From positions 248,001 through 312,000 of the forward strand of contig CAJNDS010002119.1 of NCBI GenBank assembly GCA_905221605.1: a stretch of DNA of 64,000 nt, given 5' to 3'. The first letter of the stretch is position 1; each line of letters begins with the position of its first letter. Shown here piece after piece: positions 21,501-31,279 of the stretch. A program made the translations under genes and the position numbers. Source of the stretch: Symbiodinium natans. Lineage: Eukaryota > Sar > Dinophyceae > Suessiales > Symbiodiniaceae. Under the pieces are notes generated by a model. That model was given only the letters and a program-made list of their open reading frames with translations, searched no databases and was not told the DNA's origin.

Positions 21501-24500
21501 AACAGTCGTCTTCTTCGAGCAAGCATCCACGACGCGACGAGCAAAAATAACGGGTTCGCCCCGAAGAAGCGTACGCAACATTACTGCCTTGCACTGTCAA
21601 CGGACGTCAAAGCATATCCTATGACCACACTTAGTCCTTACACTGCTACGATTAGGGCTATACGTGAACCCTGAGAGTTGCAAACAAAAGCTGTCATCAA
21701 GCCACTCTATCTGAAAGACTACTTGGCCCTTGCGTTGGATCCTGTACCGAACTGCCGCCAGGCCCGTAGCCATCACTTAGCGGCGGCGAGTCGCTTTGGC
21801 TGAAGACATGGCCTGGCTCGCCATCCTCTGCTGCGCAACTTCGAACTTCACGAACTGACTTTCTGGGATCCGCTGCTGCTCCAGCGCTGACTCCAGCTGC
21901 TGCGCAGCACTTGCCGCTTGTGACAGTGCCTGCTCTGCGCTACCGGGCGCCACCACGCTGCCATTCACGCACAAGCCCAATACGTCATGAGTCAACCTGA
22001 GGGCGTCATACGCGCGAAGCACGTGATGTGCTTGGATGCGAAGCCTCGATTCTGCCACCAGTCTGGAGTCTGCCTCGCACCCAACCCAGCAGACCCGGCC
22101 CCCGCACCAACTCTCCCCAACAGCCGACAGGTACTCCAACAATCTAACGTTACACTCACTTTCATCCCTGTCACGCAGCCTGCTCCGTCGCGATGTCCCA
22201 GACTAACTGGGCAGCTGCCAGCACACCGAGGTGCCATGTGGCCGTTCCCTTCCTCGCCGCCGAATCGTCGTCGTTGTCACGAAGCACCTCTGTTTCAGCT
22301 GCAGGTGTTATGGAGTGACGAGTAAGTGTTCAAGCAGAGCTGCGCTTACCCCGCCACACCAACATTGCAAAAAAAATCTGCTATCAGGATTGGGAAACAC
22401 TCTGCTCAGCTGAAAAACACGCCGCGTAGGCCACAAAGAGTTCCTGGGCCTCCTCAGTGAACTCCACCACCGCACGCGGATCAGCAAAATAATGCAGCAC
22501 CCTGTGCGCCATGGACTCGATGTCTGGAACAGGAATGGTCCGGTTGGCAACTGCAAACTCGGGCCGTCGGTGACAGCGAGCAGATTCTCCCGAGCCACTC
22601 GCCTTGAATGTTCTGAACTTGCAAAAAAAGCTCGAAAACGAATAAACATCAGGCATAAGATATAAGATATGAGACACAAGACATAAGATAAGAAATAAGA
22701 TACGAGGCGTGGAACATGTAGAATATGGAATATTTCACATGAAATATAAAATGTTCGTTGACTTTCAACAAGATGCCACCGTGCGGAAACGCAGCTCCGT
22801 CGAGCAGCCATCCGCCAGGACAATACGGAAGCATGGACAGTCATCCACAGGCTCAGTTGGCTCGAATAACCGTGTAGCTGTCTCAAGCGCTAGCGGGCGC
22901 CTCACGTGTGAGGCCCAAAGCCTCCAGCATGTTCGGTAAGAGTGGCACCCACGACACCCTCTGGAAGTCAGCTGGCAGCTCTATCGACTCTGCAAGCGGA
23001 GCATGGGGAGAAATTGGTCTTCCGAAAAGGAAAAGGATTCTTTCCATCGCTGCTACTTCATGGTTGCCAGTCTCTCCTTTCCTGACTTGGCGTGCACTGG
23101 TACAACGCCAGCCCTTAACTCAACCCCTACACCGCCATCAAACCATGAAACTAATCCCTCTGCACACAAAACAGAAAAAACTTCCGCACACAAAAGAGAA
23201 AAAACTTCCACTCACCGGTCCTCCTAGCTTCACCAAGCCAAGGAAAGGGCCAGAATGAATGTTGCCGACGCCAACCACGTTGCACGTGGCGCTGCGGGAC
23301 TCGTAGCTCACGCCCGTCTTGCAGGTCATGCTGCTGTGACCTGTCTCACGCAACCCTACTCCTCAACCCTAAACCCCAAATCGAAGACACATGCCCGAAC
23401 TGCTTAACCCTGCAAAAGGTTTCATTTCAGCCTTCTTGCTACCCTCGAAACGCGGAGACCCGCCTTCTCCAGCACTCCTGGAAGCCACCACGCGAATCCG
23501 CCGTTTTGGCGCGGGGACAGCATCCGCGCCTGCAAAGGTATCGGTTGAACTACAGTCAATACACATACTATATGCAGAAGTTACGGTGTACGGTGCACTG
23601 TTATAATCTATGTGTGTGTGTGTGTGTGTGCGTGTGTGTGTGTGTGTTCATGTGTGTTCTATGTGGCCTGCAGGCCCGAACGCCCTTCTCCGTCTTCGTG
23701 CCCTTCCAGGCGGCGTGAGCGGCGCCGCCTCTGCAGGCCGCTCCCCCACACGTGCCCGTCCTGCCGGCTCTGGTCCAGCAACAGTGTTGCGGGAATCTGC
23801 TACCTCCTGCAAGAAGAAATCCCGCACGTAACGCGAACGGATGCAGCGCACGGCGTGTCGATGCCTGGACATGAGACTGTTGAGGACCTCTGCTGCAGAC
23901 GTATTCAGATCTTGCACAAGCTGAGCGTTCTGCGGTGCGTCCGGATGGCACTCTCGGATACACCACGGGTCGCTATGACCCGTGGCGTGCATCCGGTCAA
24001 GTATATACCGAATCCGCGGGTGTCTTAGACGGTTTGTCAATTCTGTCCGGTCACCATTCCTCTCCGAGAAACGCCGGAGATGACAACTGTCATCGTGGAT
24101 CAGAACATTGATCTCACCAACAGCCTCCACCAATTCTCCTAGAAAAAAACCTTTGCGGCAATGATTCTGCACCCACATACGGCTTCATGTGCAGAATGTG
24201 CCCGCATGGCGTCGTTGCGAAAAGAAACCCGTTACACCGCCCAGCTCTCCTCGACCAACAGAAAAACGCAGCAGCCCTATGTCTTTCAGTCTTGAACCTG
24301 GACACTCTTAAACAATCAAAGGAATTACACATGTGCTGCCCAGTTGCACTTGCGCTCTCGTGCCCTGCCGGATCTCTTTGTGGGTTTTGCAGCTGCTAGC
24401 AGCCAGATCTTCAGCTGCCGACTTTTCCGGAACGAAGCCAGAGGCTTCCAATTTTCGCCAGTACTCGTGTAGTTGCGTGGCTGTCACAAGGGACGCATTG

Positions 24501-27500
24501 ACCCATCGGCCTGCCAAATTTGGAGCATCCTTCACTTTCAAAAACACATCATACAGTTCCCCTTGTCCTGCTCTTCGAACACGACGATGGGCAGTAATGA
24601 CTTCAGACTGTTCGGGCAACGGATCTGCTGGAGCATGGCTGGTGTCGTGTTTCATGCAACGCCGTTTCTTGAACTGAGGCTCCGCGCTGCAACAGGTCAC
24701 GGTGAACATGTCCAGCGAACGGCTGTCGATGATTTCCGCCGCGGGACGGCCGCATATCCTGCCTGACAGCTTAGCGTTGCCGTCCATAACGACGGCGCTC
24801 AAGTCCAGCTGTTTCGACCGAGCTAGGTCCACTCTTCTCTTCAACATGTGCGCAGGATACCACTCCCACGCCTCTGCAAGCAGCGTCGGCAGTGGCTTCC
24901 GTAGGTTCACACGCACTTGCACTTCACCCTCGTTTCTGGCCGCATGTTGCCTCCATCGAATGACCTTACTTCTTCTGAAGGCTAAAGGCTTCCAGTTCTG
25001 CGAACCAACACTGAACCTTATGGAGGCACCCAGCACGCAGCAAGTGCTACTGGGTCGAACATGTGGGGATCAGACACACGCGGCGCAACCAGCATAACCG
25101 GGAAGGGCTGCGAGCAAATATAAAGATATGTAAATACAAATAATATAAATATATATTTATTTATTTATTTATGTATTTATTTATTTATATATTTATATAT
25201 TTATATATATGTATGTATATATATATATATATTTATACATATAATTGCGTTATATATACACACTATATTATATGTCTTACTCAATACATATTTTATACCT
25301 GATGTTTATTATTATTATGATTATTGTTATTATGTTTATTATTATTATTATTGTTATTGCTGTTATTGTTATGATTATGATTGTTCTCATTATGATTATT
25401 ATTATTGCTATGATTATATATATATATTTATTTATTTATAAATGATATAATGCTTCTCAAGTGTTTTTGAATATACAACATATCACATATAATATACCAA
25501 ACCTGCTAAGTAACCAAACGCCACAGCATCCACGCCCGAAGCAACTTCAACTTGGCCTTGTCTGGCACAATGTCACTCTTGCCCAAGCCAACAGCTTCGA
25601 GAAAGTGAACTTTGGCTTCCCCCGCAAAGGAAGACCACTGGAAGATCAAACGACGACTGAGTTGTCGCAGCCAGCGTATAGAAACCCCGAAGGCGTAGGT
25701 CAAAAAAAATATTGCATGCACTCCTCCTGCCCCCATGAAAAGACGCACTCAGAGCCACTGCATACGAAGTTGTATGCCACGGCGGCACAGTTCAAAGAAC
25801 ATTCTAAATTCCGGCATCTCATGATGTCATGTTTCACTTGGAGCCAGCCGCACACATCCAGCACCGACGCGATGACAGTTTTTTCTTGCTCAACTTTCTC
25901 CCACATACGCTGCAGGCACCGTCATATCTGATCTCTTCCATGGCTTCACTAACCTACACATGAGATGATGCGAGATCTTCGAAGCGAAATGCTTGTTAAG
26001 CATCTCATCTCTGTATTGGTACCATGACAAGCTAAAGCATATTTAGGATCAAGTACGGGCTTTGAGCCTGGGCGGGACACAGCACGGCTTGCGGCAGATT
26101 CCTTCCTACGGGCTGCGGGCTCCTGCGGGATCCTACGGGCTCCTACGGGCTCCTACGGGCTCACGGCCTGTACGGCCCTTGCGGGCTCTACGGGCCTTAC
26201 GGGCTCTACGGCCCTCGTACGGGCAAAGGGCCCGGGCCTGGTTAAGGACCTTGGTCGAGAACCGTAACCCCTACACCAAAAATTGGCGGGGAGAGGAGGG
26301 GGGAGGGGAGGGGAAGGGAGGGGGGAAGTGCAACAAGCTGTCGAGGTCCATCGTATGGGTCCATCGCTTGCAGCTCGAAACAGCGGTGGCAGGCACATGC
26401 GTTTGCTCATCCCCCAAACCGGGTATCGGATGCGTCGGCGCTCCGTGAGCCAAGCCTGTGGCCCTTCAAGAAGCCCATCGATGTGTGAGCGCCTCGGAAT
26501 ACCACAACCTCGCCGATATGGCAGGCAAAATGGCCAGCCGGACCATGCTTCGTTTGGCAACAACGCCGGTGTAGACCCAGACAGTACTGCAGGGTCATTC
26601 GGCAAGCAGCAAAGGCAGAAAGGATAGGCAAACAACTTGCAAACCTCAACCCAGCCCAGCAGCCCAGTAGTCGCCCAAGCCAACTTGCCAGATCCCACAG
26701 CAGGCTTGGCAAAGCTCCCTTGCCCCGCCACTACCAGGGCTTGGGGATGGAAGCTGCTGTGGGCCGGCACCCTCCAAACTTGAAGCCGTGAACCCACCAA
26801 AACTCGAGAGGCGGCAACGCTTCACTTCTGGACCAACACGCAAACACGGGTGTCCGAGCCGGAACCAGAGGCTGGGGAGGAGGGGGGGAGGGGAGCGACT
26901 CCGGAGCAGCTGATGCGTCTCGATCTCCGAAGGACTTCATGCCACCAAAGTCCCATGCCCCTATGATCTAATTCCGTACTCGATTTGCGGCAGACTTCCT
27001 CAACCACAGCCCCGATCTAAGGCGTTGAGCAGAGCACACACTGTACTGTAGAGCCGAGGATCGCATGCAGGGGCGCGAGGGCCTCCTCCCAGTTCGACCC
27101 TCCCGTGATGCCTTGGCTTTGGGTCGGATTGCAGGGTCGCAAGGCATTCGCAAAGAATCACGAGCTACGATTTGAAAGCCGCAGCCGCTGCATCTAGCCA
27201 GGGTCTTAGCATCTGAAACTTCGCCTTAGGCCCTGGTGAAGCTGAAGCTTCTCCGGCTCCAACTACGAGCCAAGGTCGCTAGCATCCACGCTTCCAAGCT
27301 GCTCATGAACAGAGTGAGCATGCTGTCCTGAGCTGACACTTGCGTTTATTCAGCTCGAGAGCTTCGCCCCTGCCGACTTCTTTCTAGGATGTTCAAAGTG
27401 TGCCAAGCACACGCAGAGAAGGCATGAAGAGGAGCTTGAGGTCCCCGTTACCGAGAGGTTTTTCGCCATGTTCTTGATGCTACTGCTCCCGCGGCTACTC

Positions 27501-30500
27501 TTCTAGTGCAGCTACAGCAGCTAAGCTGCCGGCACCAAAGCTACTGCTACTTGCTACGACTGGACCCTCTGCTCGAGATGAAGGCTGGGATCTGGCACGG
27601 AGCCCCAGAAGCGACGGCTGGCTTCGGCTTCCTGCACAAGGAATTCTTTCTGGGCATCTTGCTCTCTATGCTTCTTCTATCGCCTTCTGTGAAAATTCTT
27701 GTAGCACAGGGCAGACCACACCGCTGTGTGAGACAGTGTGAGTCCATCTGGCATCCGTTCTAAGGAAACCACGAGTCTATTCCCCTATTTTTCAGTGAGC
27801 CGCTTTGTTATCTTGGCTTAAGCCGTTTGGGTTGCGTCGACGAGTCCAGGCTCCAAAACCCTGCGCCCTGCATTCCAACATGGCCAAAACGTTCCAAAAC
27901 CCCACGACCCAACACGACTCTTAACATAAATGCCCTTTCGAACAGCCGCAAGCCTTGCAAGGATATTAGTTGGCTAAGAGTGAAGAACGACAAAAGACGA
28001 CCAACGGATTCTTATGATTCTTATGGTATCGGCTATAGGGTTTGGGTTAAGGGCTTAGGGCGGCCCTTCCGTTTCGTTTCGCTTCTGTTCCTTTTCTGTT
28101 CTTTCCTTAAATCCTTTTTCCTTTCTCGGTTTATTGGCTCCCCTTCCCCTTCATGCGTTTCTTCCCTTCCTCCCTCCTTCCTGGCCTACTCTACTGGCTT
28201 TCGACCTCCTTGCAGGTTTGTGTTTTGGATCTTGAAAAAGGCCTTCTTTCTCTTACCCCCCGAAGTCCCTTGAGTCGGGTCCTGCTGGCTCCAGCCTTGC
28301 CCGGCTCCCTCGAGCTTGAAGTCGTTGATGGCTGTCGCAAAGAGGACTGCAAAGACCTCAGCAGCGCGATTTGTAGGCAATGGAAGACGCCGAAGAGAAC
28401 GGTGCCAACCAGCAGGAGCGGAAGAAACATGCAGAAGCATGCAGAAACATGCAGAAACATGTAGAAACATGTAGACAGCACCCTCGGCAAAGCACCACAA
28501 CGCGTCCCCTGCGCACCGCTCCTGCCCCAACCCTTTATTCAAGCTCTGCTGATCATGGGCCTCGACCAAAGGTTCAGGGCCCGGTTCGCATTGAACAGAA
28601 AGGACCACCGGTTTGAAAAGGCCTGTACACCAAGACCGCAGAACTTCTCCCGCCCCTTTCTGCACGGCTGAACAGCCATGAAGCCATCATCAAGCGAAGA
28701 AAGCAACTTCAGCGAGTCATAAGGAAAAAAACAGAACAACCGCAAGCCCATTTTCGGCAGGGTAAGGCTCAGAGCACGGGGAAGGGAAGCAACCACGCGA
28801 TGTTGAAAGATACGGTCCTCCTCGGAAAGGGCCGAACTCTCCACGGGTGCGAGAAAGAAATCTGCGGATCGGCACCCTTACAATCTGGGCTCCAAATCAA
28901 GCTTCAAACCTCAGATGCCTTCGCCGCCGAATATAAACACAACTCAAATACGCATTTATGTTTCTATACATACGCATGTGGCATACACATGCACTATAGT
29001 ATGCATGCGCAATATACATATATATATATACATATACATATAATAAGTATAATGTACATGTATATGTGTGGTACAAACTTCAAAACTGCGGAAGTGCTTG
29101 GAGGGCTGAGCCCCGGGCGTACATGACAAGCGCAAGCAGGATCAACGCCCAGAACCTGGGCCGTGATTTGATAAAGCCAATAGCTCAAGGTTTAGGGTTT
29201 AAGGTTTAGGGTTTAAGGTTTAGGGTTTAGGGTTTAAGGTTTAGGGTTTAAGGTTTAGGGTTTAAGGTTTAGGGTTTAGGGTTTTTTTGCCACCCGCCAA
29301 GCAGTCCAGCCGCACCGCCGGGTAACATTTCGGGGCGATGTACAGTTTCAAGTGTGTCACTTCAGCCTATTTAAACTCCTTAAACTCCTAAACTACGTAA
29401 ATTGAAAATGATCCCCGGAGCTAATTCCAATCTTAAAATTCCAGAAGATCCTGAAATTCCTTATTCCCTGAGGTTCCTTCATTTTTGAATCCCTGCCTTG
29501 TTGAGGAACATAAGGAATTCAAAGAATTTCAGCCGATTTAGATTCCGCAAATTCTTGAAGTTTTAAAATCAAGCCTTGTTTAAATATTTAAGGGCCCTTT
29601 CAGGAATGAAAAACACAAAACAAGGCCCCGGAATTGCGGAATTTAAGGAGTTTGAGAATTTTTTCAAAAGCCACAATCAGCCCCAGGAGCCAATTGCAAA
29701 TGTACCTACTCTAGGAAAAACACAATACACTCGAAACGAGAAGCAGTGCGTAGATCTCACCAAACCCTGTCTACTATTCTTGGAAAAGACACGATGGAAA
29801 AAGCTCTGGTGCGATCTACCCGCCATGATGTTTAGATAACGAAAAGCAGTGCGCAGATACGATTGCAGCAAGAATGGTCCATCGTTTTTTGGACAAAACG
29901 TGATGGACAAAAACCTGGTGCGATATGACTCTTAGAGAATGATAAGCAGCGAGTAGGTCGCACCAAGCTTTGTCCAATGCTTTCTGGAGAAAACGCGATG
30001 AGCCAAACCTGGTGAACGCGTTTTGAGATGCACAATATTGGACCCTGTACTATTAGACCCTAGCCCTAATGATCTCTCTGCAAAGCGAAATTGCCCTGGT
30101 CAACCCGCATCAACCACGCAACAATGATCTCACAGTCCCGAAAATAGAGTCCACCAGCATGCGCAAGGCCATCACGAACTTGAAGACGCGCACAAACTGC
30201 ACCGTTCTAAGCAGCCGCGTCAGTCTGATAATTCCTGCAGTCCAGAAAACTGCTGGAGGAGATGGGCCCAAAAAACTTCCCACCAAGATCAAGCATTGAT
30301 TCAACGAGATTCTGAAGGACTTGACGTTGGTCAAACCCTGAATGGTATCGATGTTGTACTGCCTTGGCTGCTCTTGAACGAAGACAATCCACTAAGACAG
30401 TCACGGCCAGCAGCGTGCGATTGAACGTGCAACATGTGTAAGGAGCAGCCGTAGCACCCATCGGTGCTTGCCTCTATGATGTCCACAATAACCTGGGAGC

Positions 30501-31274
30501 TTCCGGCAAGCACGTAGAGTGTCCGTTCAAAGACGATTGGACACCCAAGTCTCCGAGGCATATCTTTGCCCTGGTTGAACGAACTAAGACCCCAACAAAA
30601 GCCAACAAACAACACGCAAAGCATCCGCTGCTTTTTCGGAACTCCCAGCCTCCCAAAGGGATGTGAGCACGACAAATACATCCAAACATTTCCAGTTCCA
30701 GTCGTCCAATCGGAAGAAGTTCGACTTCTGCGCCAGGAGCCTGAGGGGTCGGTAGGGGTGCAACCAGGAAGTTAAGCGAGAGAGAGAGCATGAGAAAGCA
30801 TGATATTTTAAAGCATGAGAGACAAAGTAGGTCTTCCAAAAAGTCGTCCAACAATTGGAGCCCAAAGTGGCCTGATGGCGAGCTCGATCACAAACAAGGC
30901 CGTGTAGGAATATTGGATCACCTTGAAGCCCACAGGCTGGGGCCCAGGATTGTCGATACCGTACTGCACGTCCACGCCAATGAAGATGGCATTGCTGATC
31001 TTGGACAGATGACTGTAGGGCTCAAAAGCCGATCTCTCCCTTCTCCCAATAAGGCCTAGTGGCCTACTAAACCCTGAGCTTCTCAAGGCATGCAGCCTCT
31101 TCCACCCTGAGGCGCGGCCGACAGGTTCTTTCAATCCCAACACTAGGGCCACTAGGGTCCAAACCTTCCACCGCTTTAAACCTTCCACGTGGCCACGACC
31201 AGCGCGAAGAATCCCTCAAAGGCACTGCTCTCCGCAAAGGCCTTGATGAACGAGTCCTTGAGAGGCCAGTGTTG
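15524..31274 (-). CDS. Voltage-gated cation channel with C-terminal EF-hand
   Basis: Exons read from 31274 downward. 31274-31189 and 30994-30872 give S1-S2 (FFALVVATNAIFIGVDVQY, then YTALFVIELAIR). 30740-30650 and 30492 downward give S3 (DDWNWKCLDVFVVLTSLWE, then VIVDIIEAS). 30234 to about 30117 is the S4 sensor (RLTRLLRTVQFVRVFKF). 28356-28296 is the end of S5 (VFAVLFATAINDFKLEG), about 27.6 kb the pre-pore RRFWGSVPD, and 27111-27055 the pore (ITGGSNWEEALAPLHAI). Part of S6 is at about 16985-16932 (NVVNPNMAT). Then 16678-16450 (FCQNAIESAQNDQ), 16272-16238 plus 16063-16031 form an EF-hand loop (DADGGGAVDIEE), and 15892-15809 and 15606-15524 end with FAWEHSLMSF and a stop. Frames close at nearly every join, with GT, GC and GA donors. 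I infer a plasma-membrane Ca2+/Na+ channel with one visible domain. The first half of S6, part of S5 and the N-terminus were not located, and the 10-kb gap between pore and S6 makes one transcript an inference. Confidence 0.72.
18487..18648. repeat. 9-bp ACGGGCTCT tandem repeat
   Basis: About fifteen copies of ACGGGCTCT and variants (gcgggctct, acgggcctt). It reads as Gly-Ser-Thr or Glu-Pro-Val repeats depending on frame and strand. It lies in the presumed pore-S6 intron of the channel gene. A related array is at 26106-26227. Confidence 0.85.
18910..19016. repeat. Interstitial TTTAGGG array, degenerate
   Basis: About fourteen units of TTTAGGG with point variants (agattaggg, gtgtaggg, tttacag, tttaaggc). 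TTTAGGG is the plant- and dinoflagellate-type telomere repeat, here in an internal position. A single CCCTAAACCCTAAACCCTAA stretch on the other strand sits at about 18248-18268. Confidence 0.85.
19752..19784. repeat. Short TTTAGGG array
   Basis: Four units (gtttagggtttagggtttag, ending tttgggg). One or two further TTTAGGG words follow near 20003 and 20040. Confidence 0.75.
20829..23350 (-). CDS. Multi-exon transposon-associated or hypothetical gene, minus strand
   Basis: Coding-like exons in order: about 23320-23250 (TGVSYESRSATCNVVGVG), about 23010-22900 (ESIELPADFQRVSWVPLLP), about 22890-22745 (CFRIVLADGCSTELRFRTV), about 22625-22395 (IESMAHRVLHYFADP, then EEAQELFVAYAACF), about 22300-22175 (TWHLGVLAAAQLVWDIATE) and about 22075-21777 (LRIQAHHVLRAYDALRLTH), ending in a stop at 21777. 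The 22175/22075 junction uses a GC donor (GAGCAG/GCTGCG) and joins as EQADSRLVAE. A further 250-codon frame at 21581-20829 has a conserved-looking N-terminal half and an Ala/acidic tail with EEDDDDCIIIE and GSKRRKLNE. It is either the last exon or a separate gene. The region follows the KDZ-like transposase directly and may be its 3' part. No family is recognised. Confidence 0.4.
23609..23652. repeat. (TG)n microsatellite
   Basis: About twenty TG dinucleotides with single CG interruptions (tgtgtgtgtgcgtgtgtgtg), at the 3' edge of the transposase exon. Confidence 0.9.
23640..25931 (-). mobile_element. KDZ-like (Kyakuja-Dileera-Zisupton) transposase gene, frame-disrupted
   Basis: Minus-strand exons. 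25906-25506 has a Cys-rich start (CSLNCAAVAYNFVC) and then FGVSIRWLRQLSRRL and SFAGEAKVHFLEAVGLG. 25036 to about 24350 has LSAVVMDGNAKLSGRICG, a CCSAEP...MKHD zinc-like segment and a chromodomain-like stretch (YDVFLKVKD, then RWVNASLVTATQLHEYW). 24270-23650 has TTPCGHILHMKPYVGAESLPQ, INVLIHDDSCHLRRF, ILDRMHATGHSD and NTSAAEVLNSLM. D of MDGN, D of HDDSC and E of AEVLN are the likely DDE triad. Reading runs from AESLPQRFF into LGELVEAV only if one base of a 7-A run (24143-24149) is ignored, so the copy is frame-shifted or the run is miscalled. An AT-rich tract interrupts it at 25.1-25.45 kb. Family assignment is from motif memory. Terminal repeats were not found. Confidence 0.6.
25111..25450. 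repeat. AT-rich low-complexity island
   Basis: About 340 bp of TTTA, TA and ATT repeats (tttatttatttatttatgta, then attattattattgttattg), almost free of G and C, inside an otherwise GC-rich window. It lies between transposase exons, probably in an intron. Confidence 0.9.
26100..26230. repeat. ACGGGCTC repeat, second array
   Basis: Irregular copies of CTACGGGCTC, TACGGGCTCC and ACGGGCCTT, the same word family as the array at 18487-18648. Both arrays sit in the presumed long intron of the channel gene. Confidence 0.75.
29185..29287. repeat. Mixed TTTAGGG/TTTAAGG array
   Basis: About fourteen 7-bp units alternating TTTAGGG and TTTAAGG, ending in a T run (ggtttttttgcc). The same array-then-T7/T9 ending occurs at 19016. 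It lies in the channel's S4-S5 interval. Confidence 0.88.
29735..30036. repeat. Diverged ~102-bp tandem triplication
   Basis: Three diverged copies start with AGAAGCAGTG (29739), AAAAGCAGTG (29842) and ATAAGCAGCG (29942). Each continues with a GTAG/GCAG-ATC segment, a GTCCA..TTTTGGA block, AAAACGTGATGG and a ...CCTGGTGCGAT segment. The periods are 103 and 100 bp. The array lies just 3' of the S4 exon. Confidence 0.75.
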
Positions 31275-31279
31275 CTCAG

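Noticed and set aside
26560-26640. Possible S6 half-exon of the channel (LFAYPFCLCCLPN on the minus strand)
   Set aside because: It is hydrophobic but does not match S6 spacing, and no splice sites join it in frame to both neighbours.
28186-28490. Hydrophobic frame LLLVGTVLFGVFHCLQIALL as S5
   Set aside because: It is the wrong frame. The neighbouring frame after acceptor GCTGAG gives VFAVLFATAINDF, a better S5 match that joins in phase.
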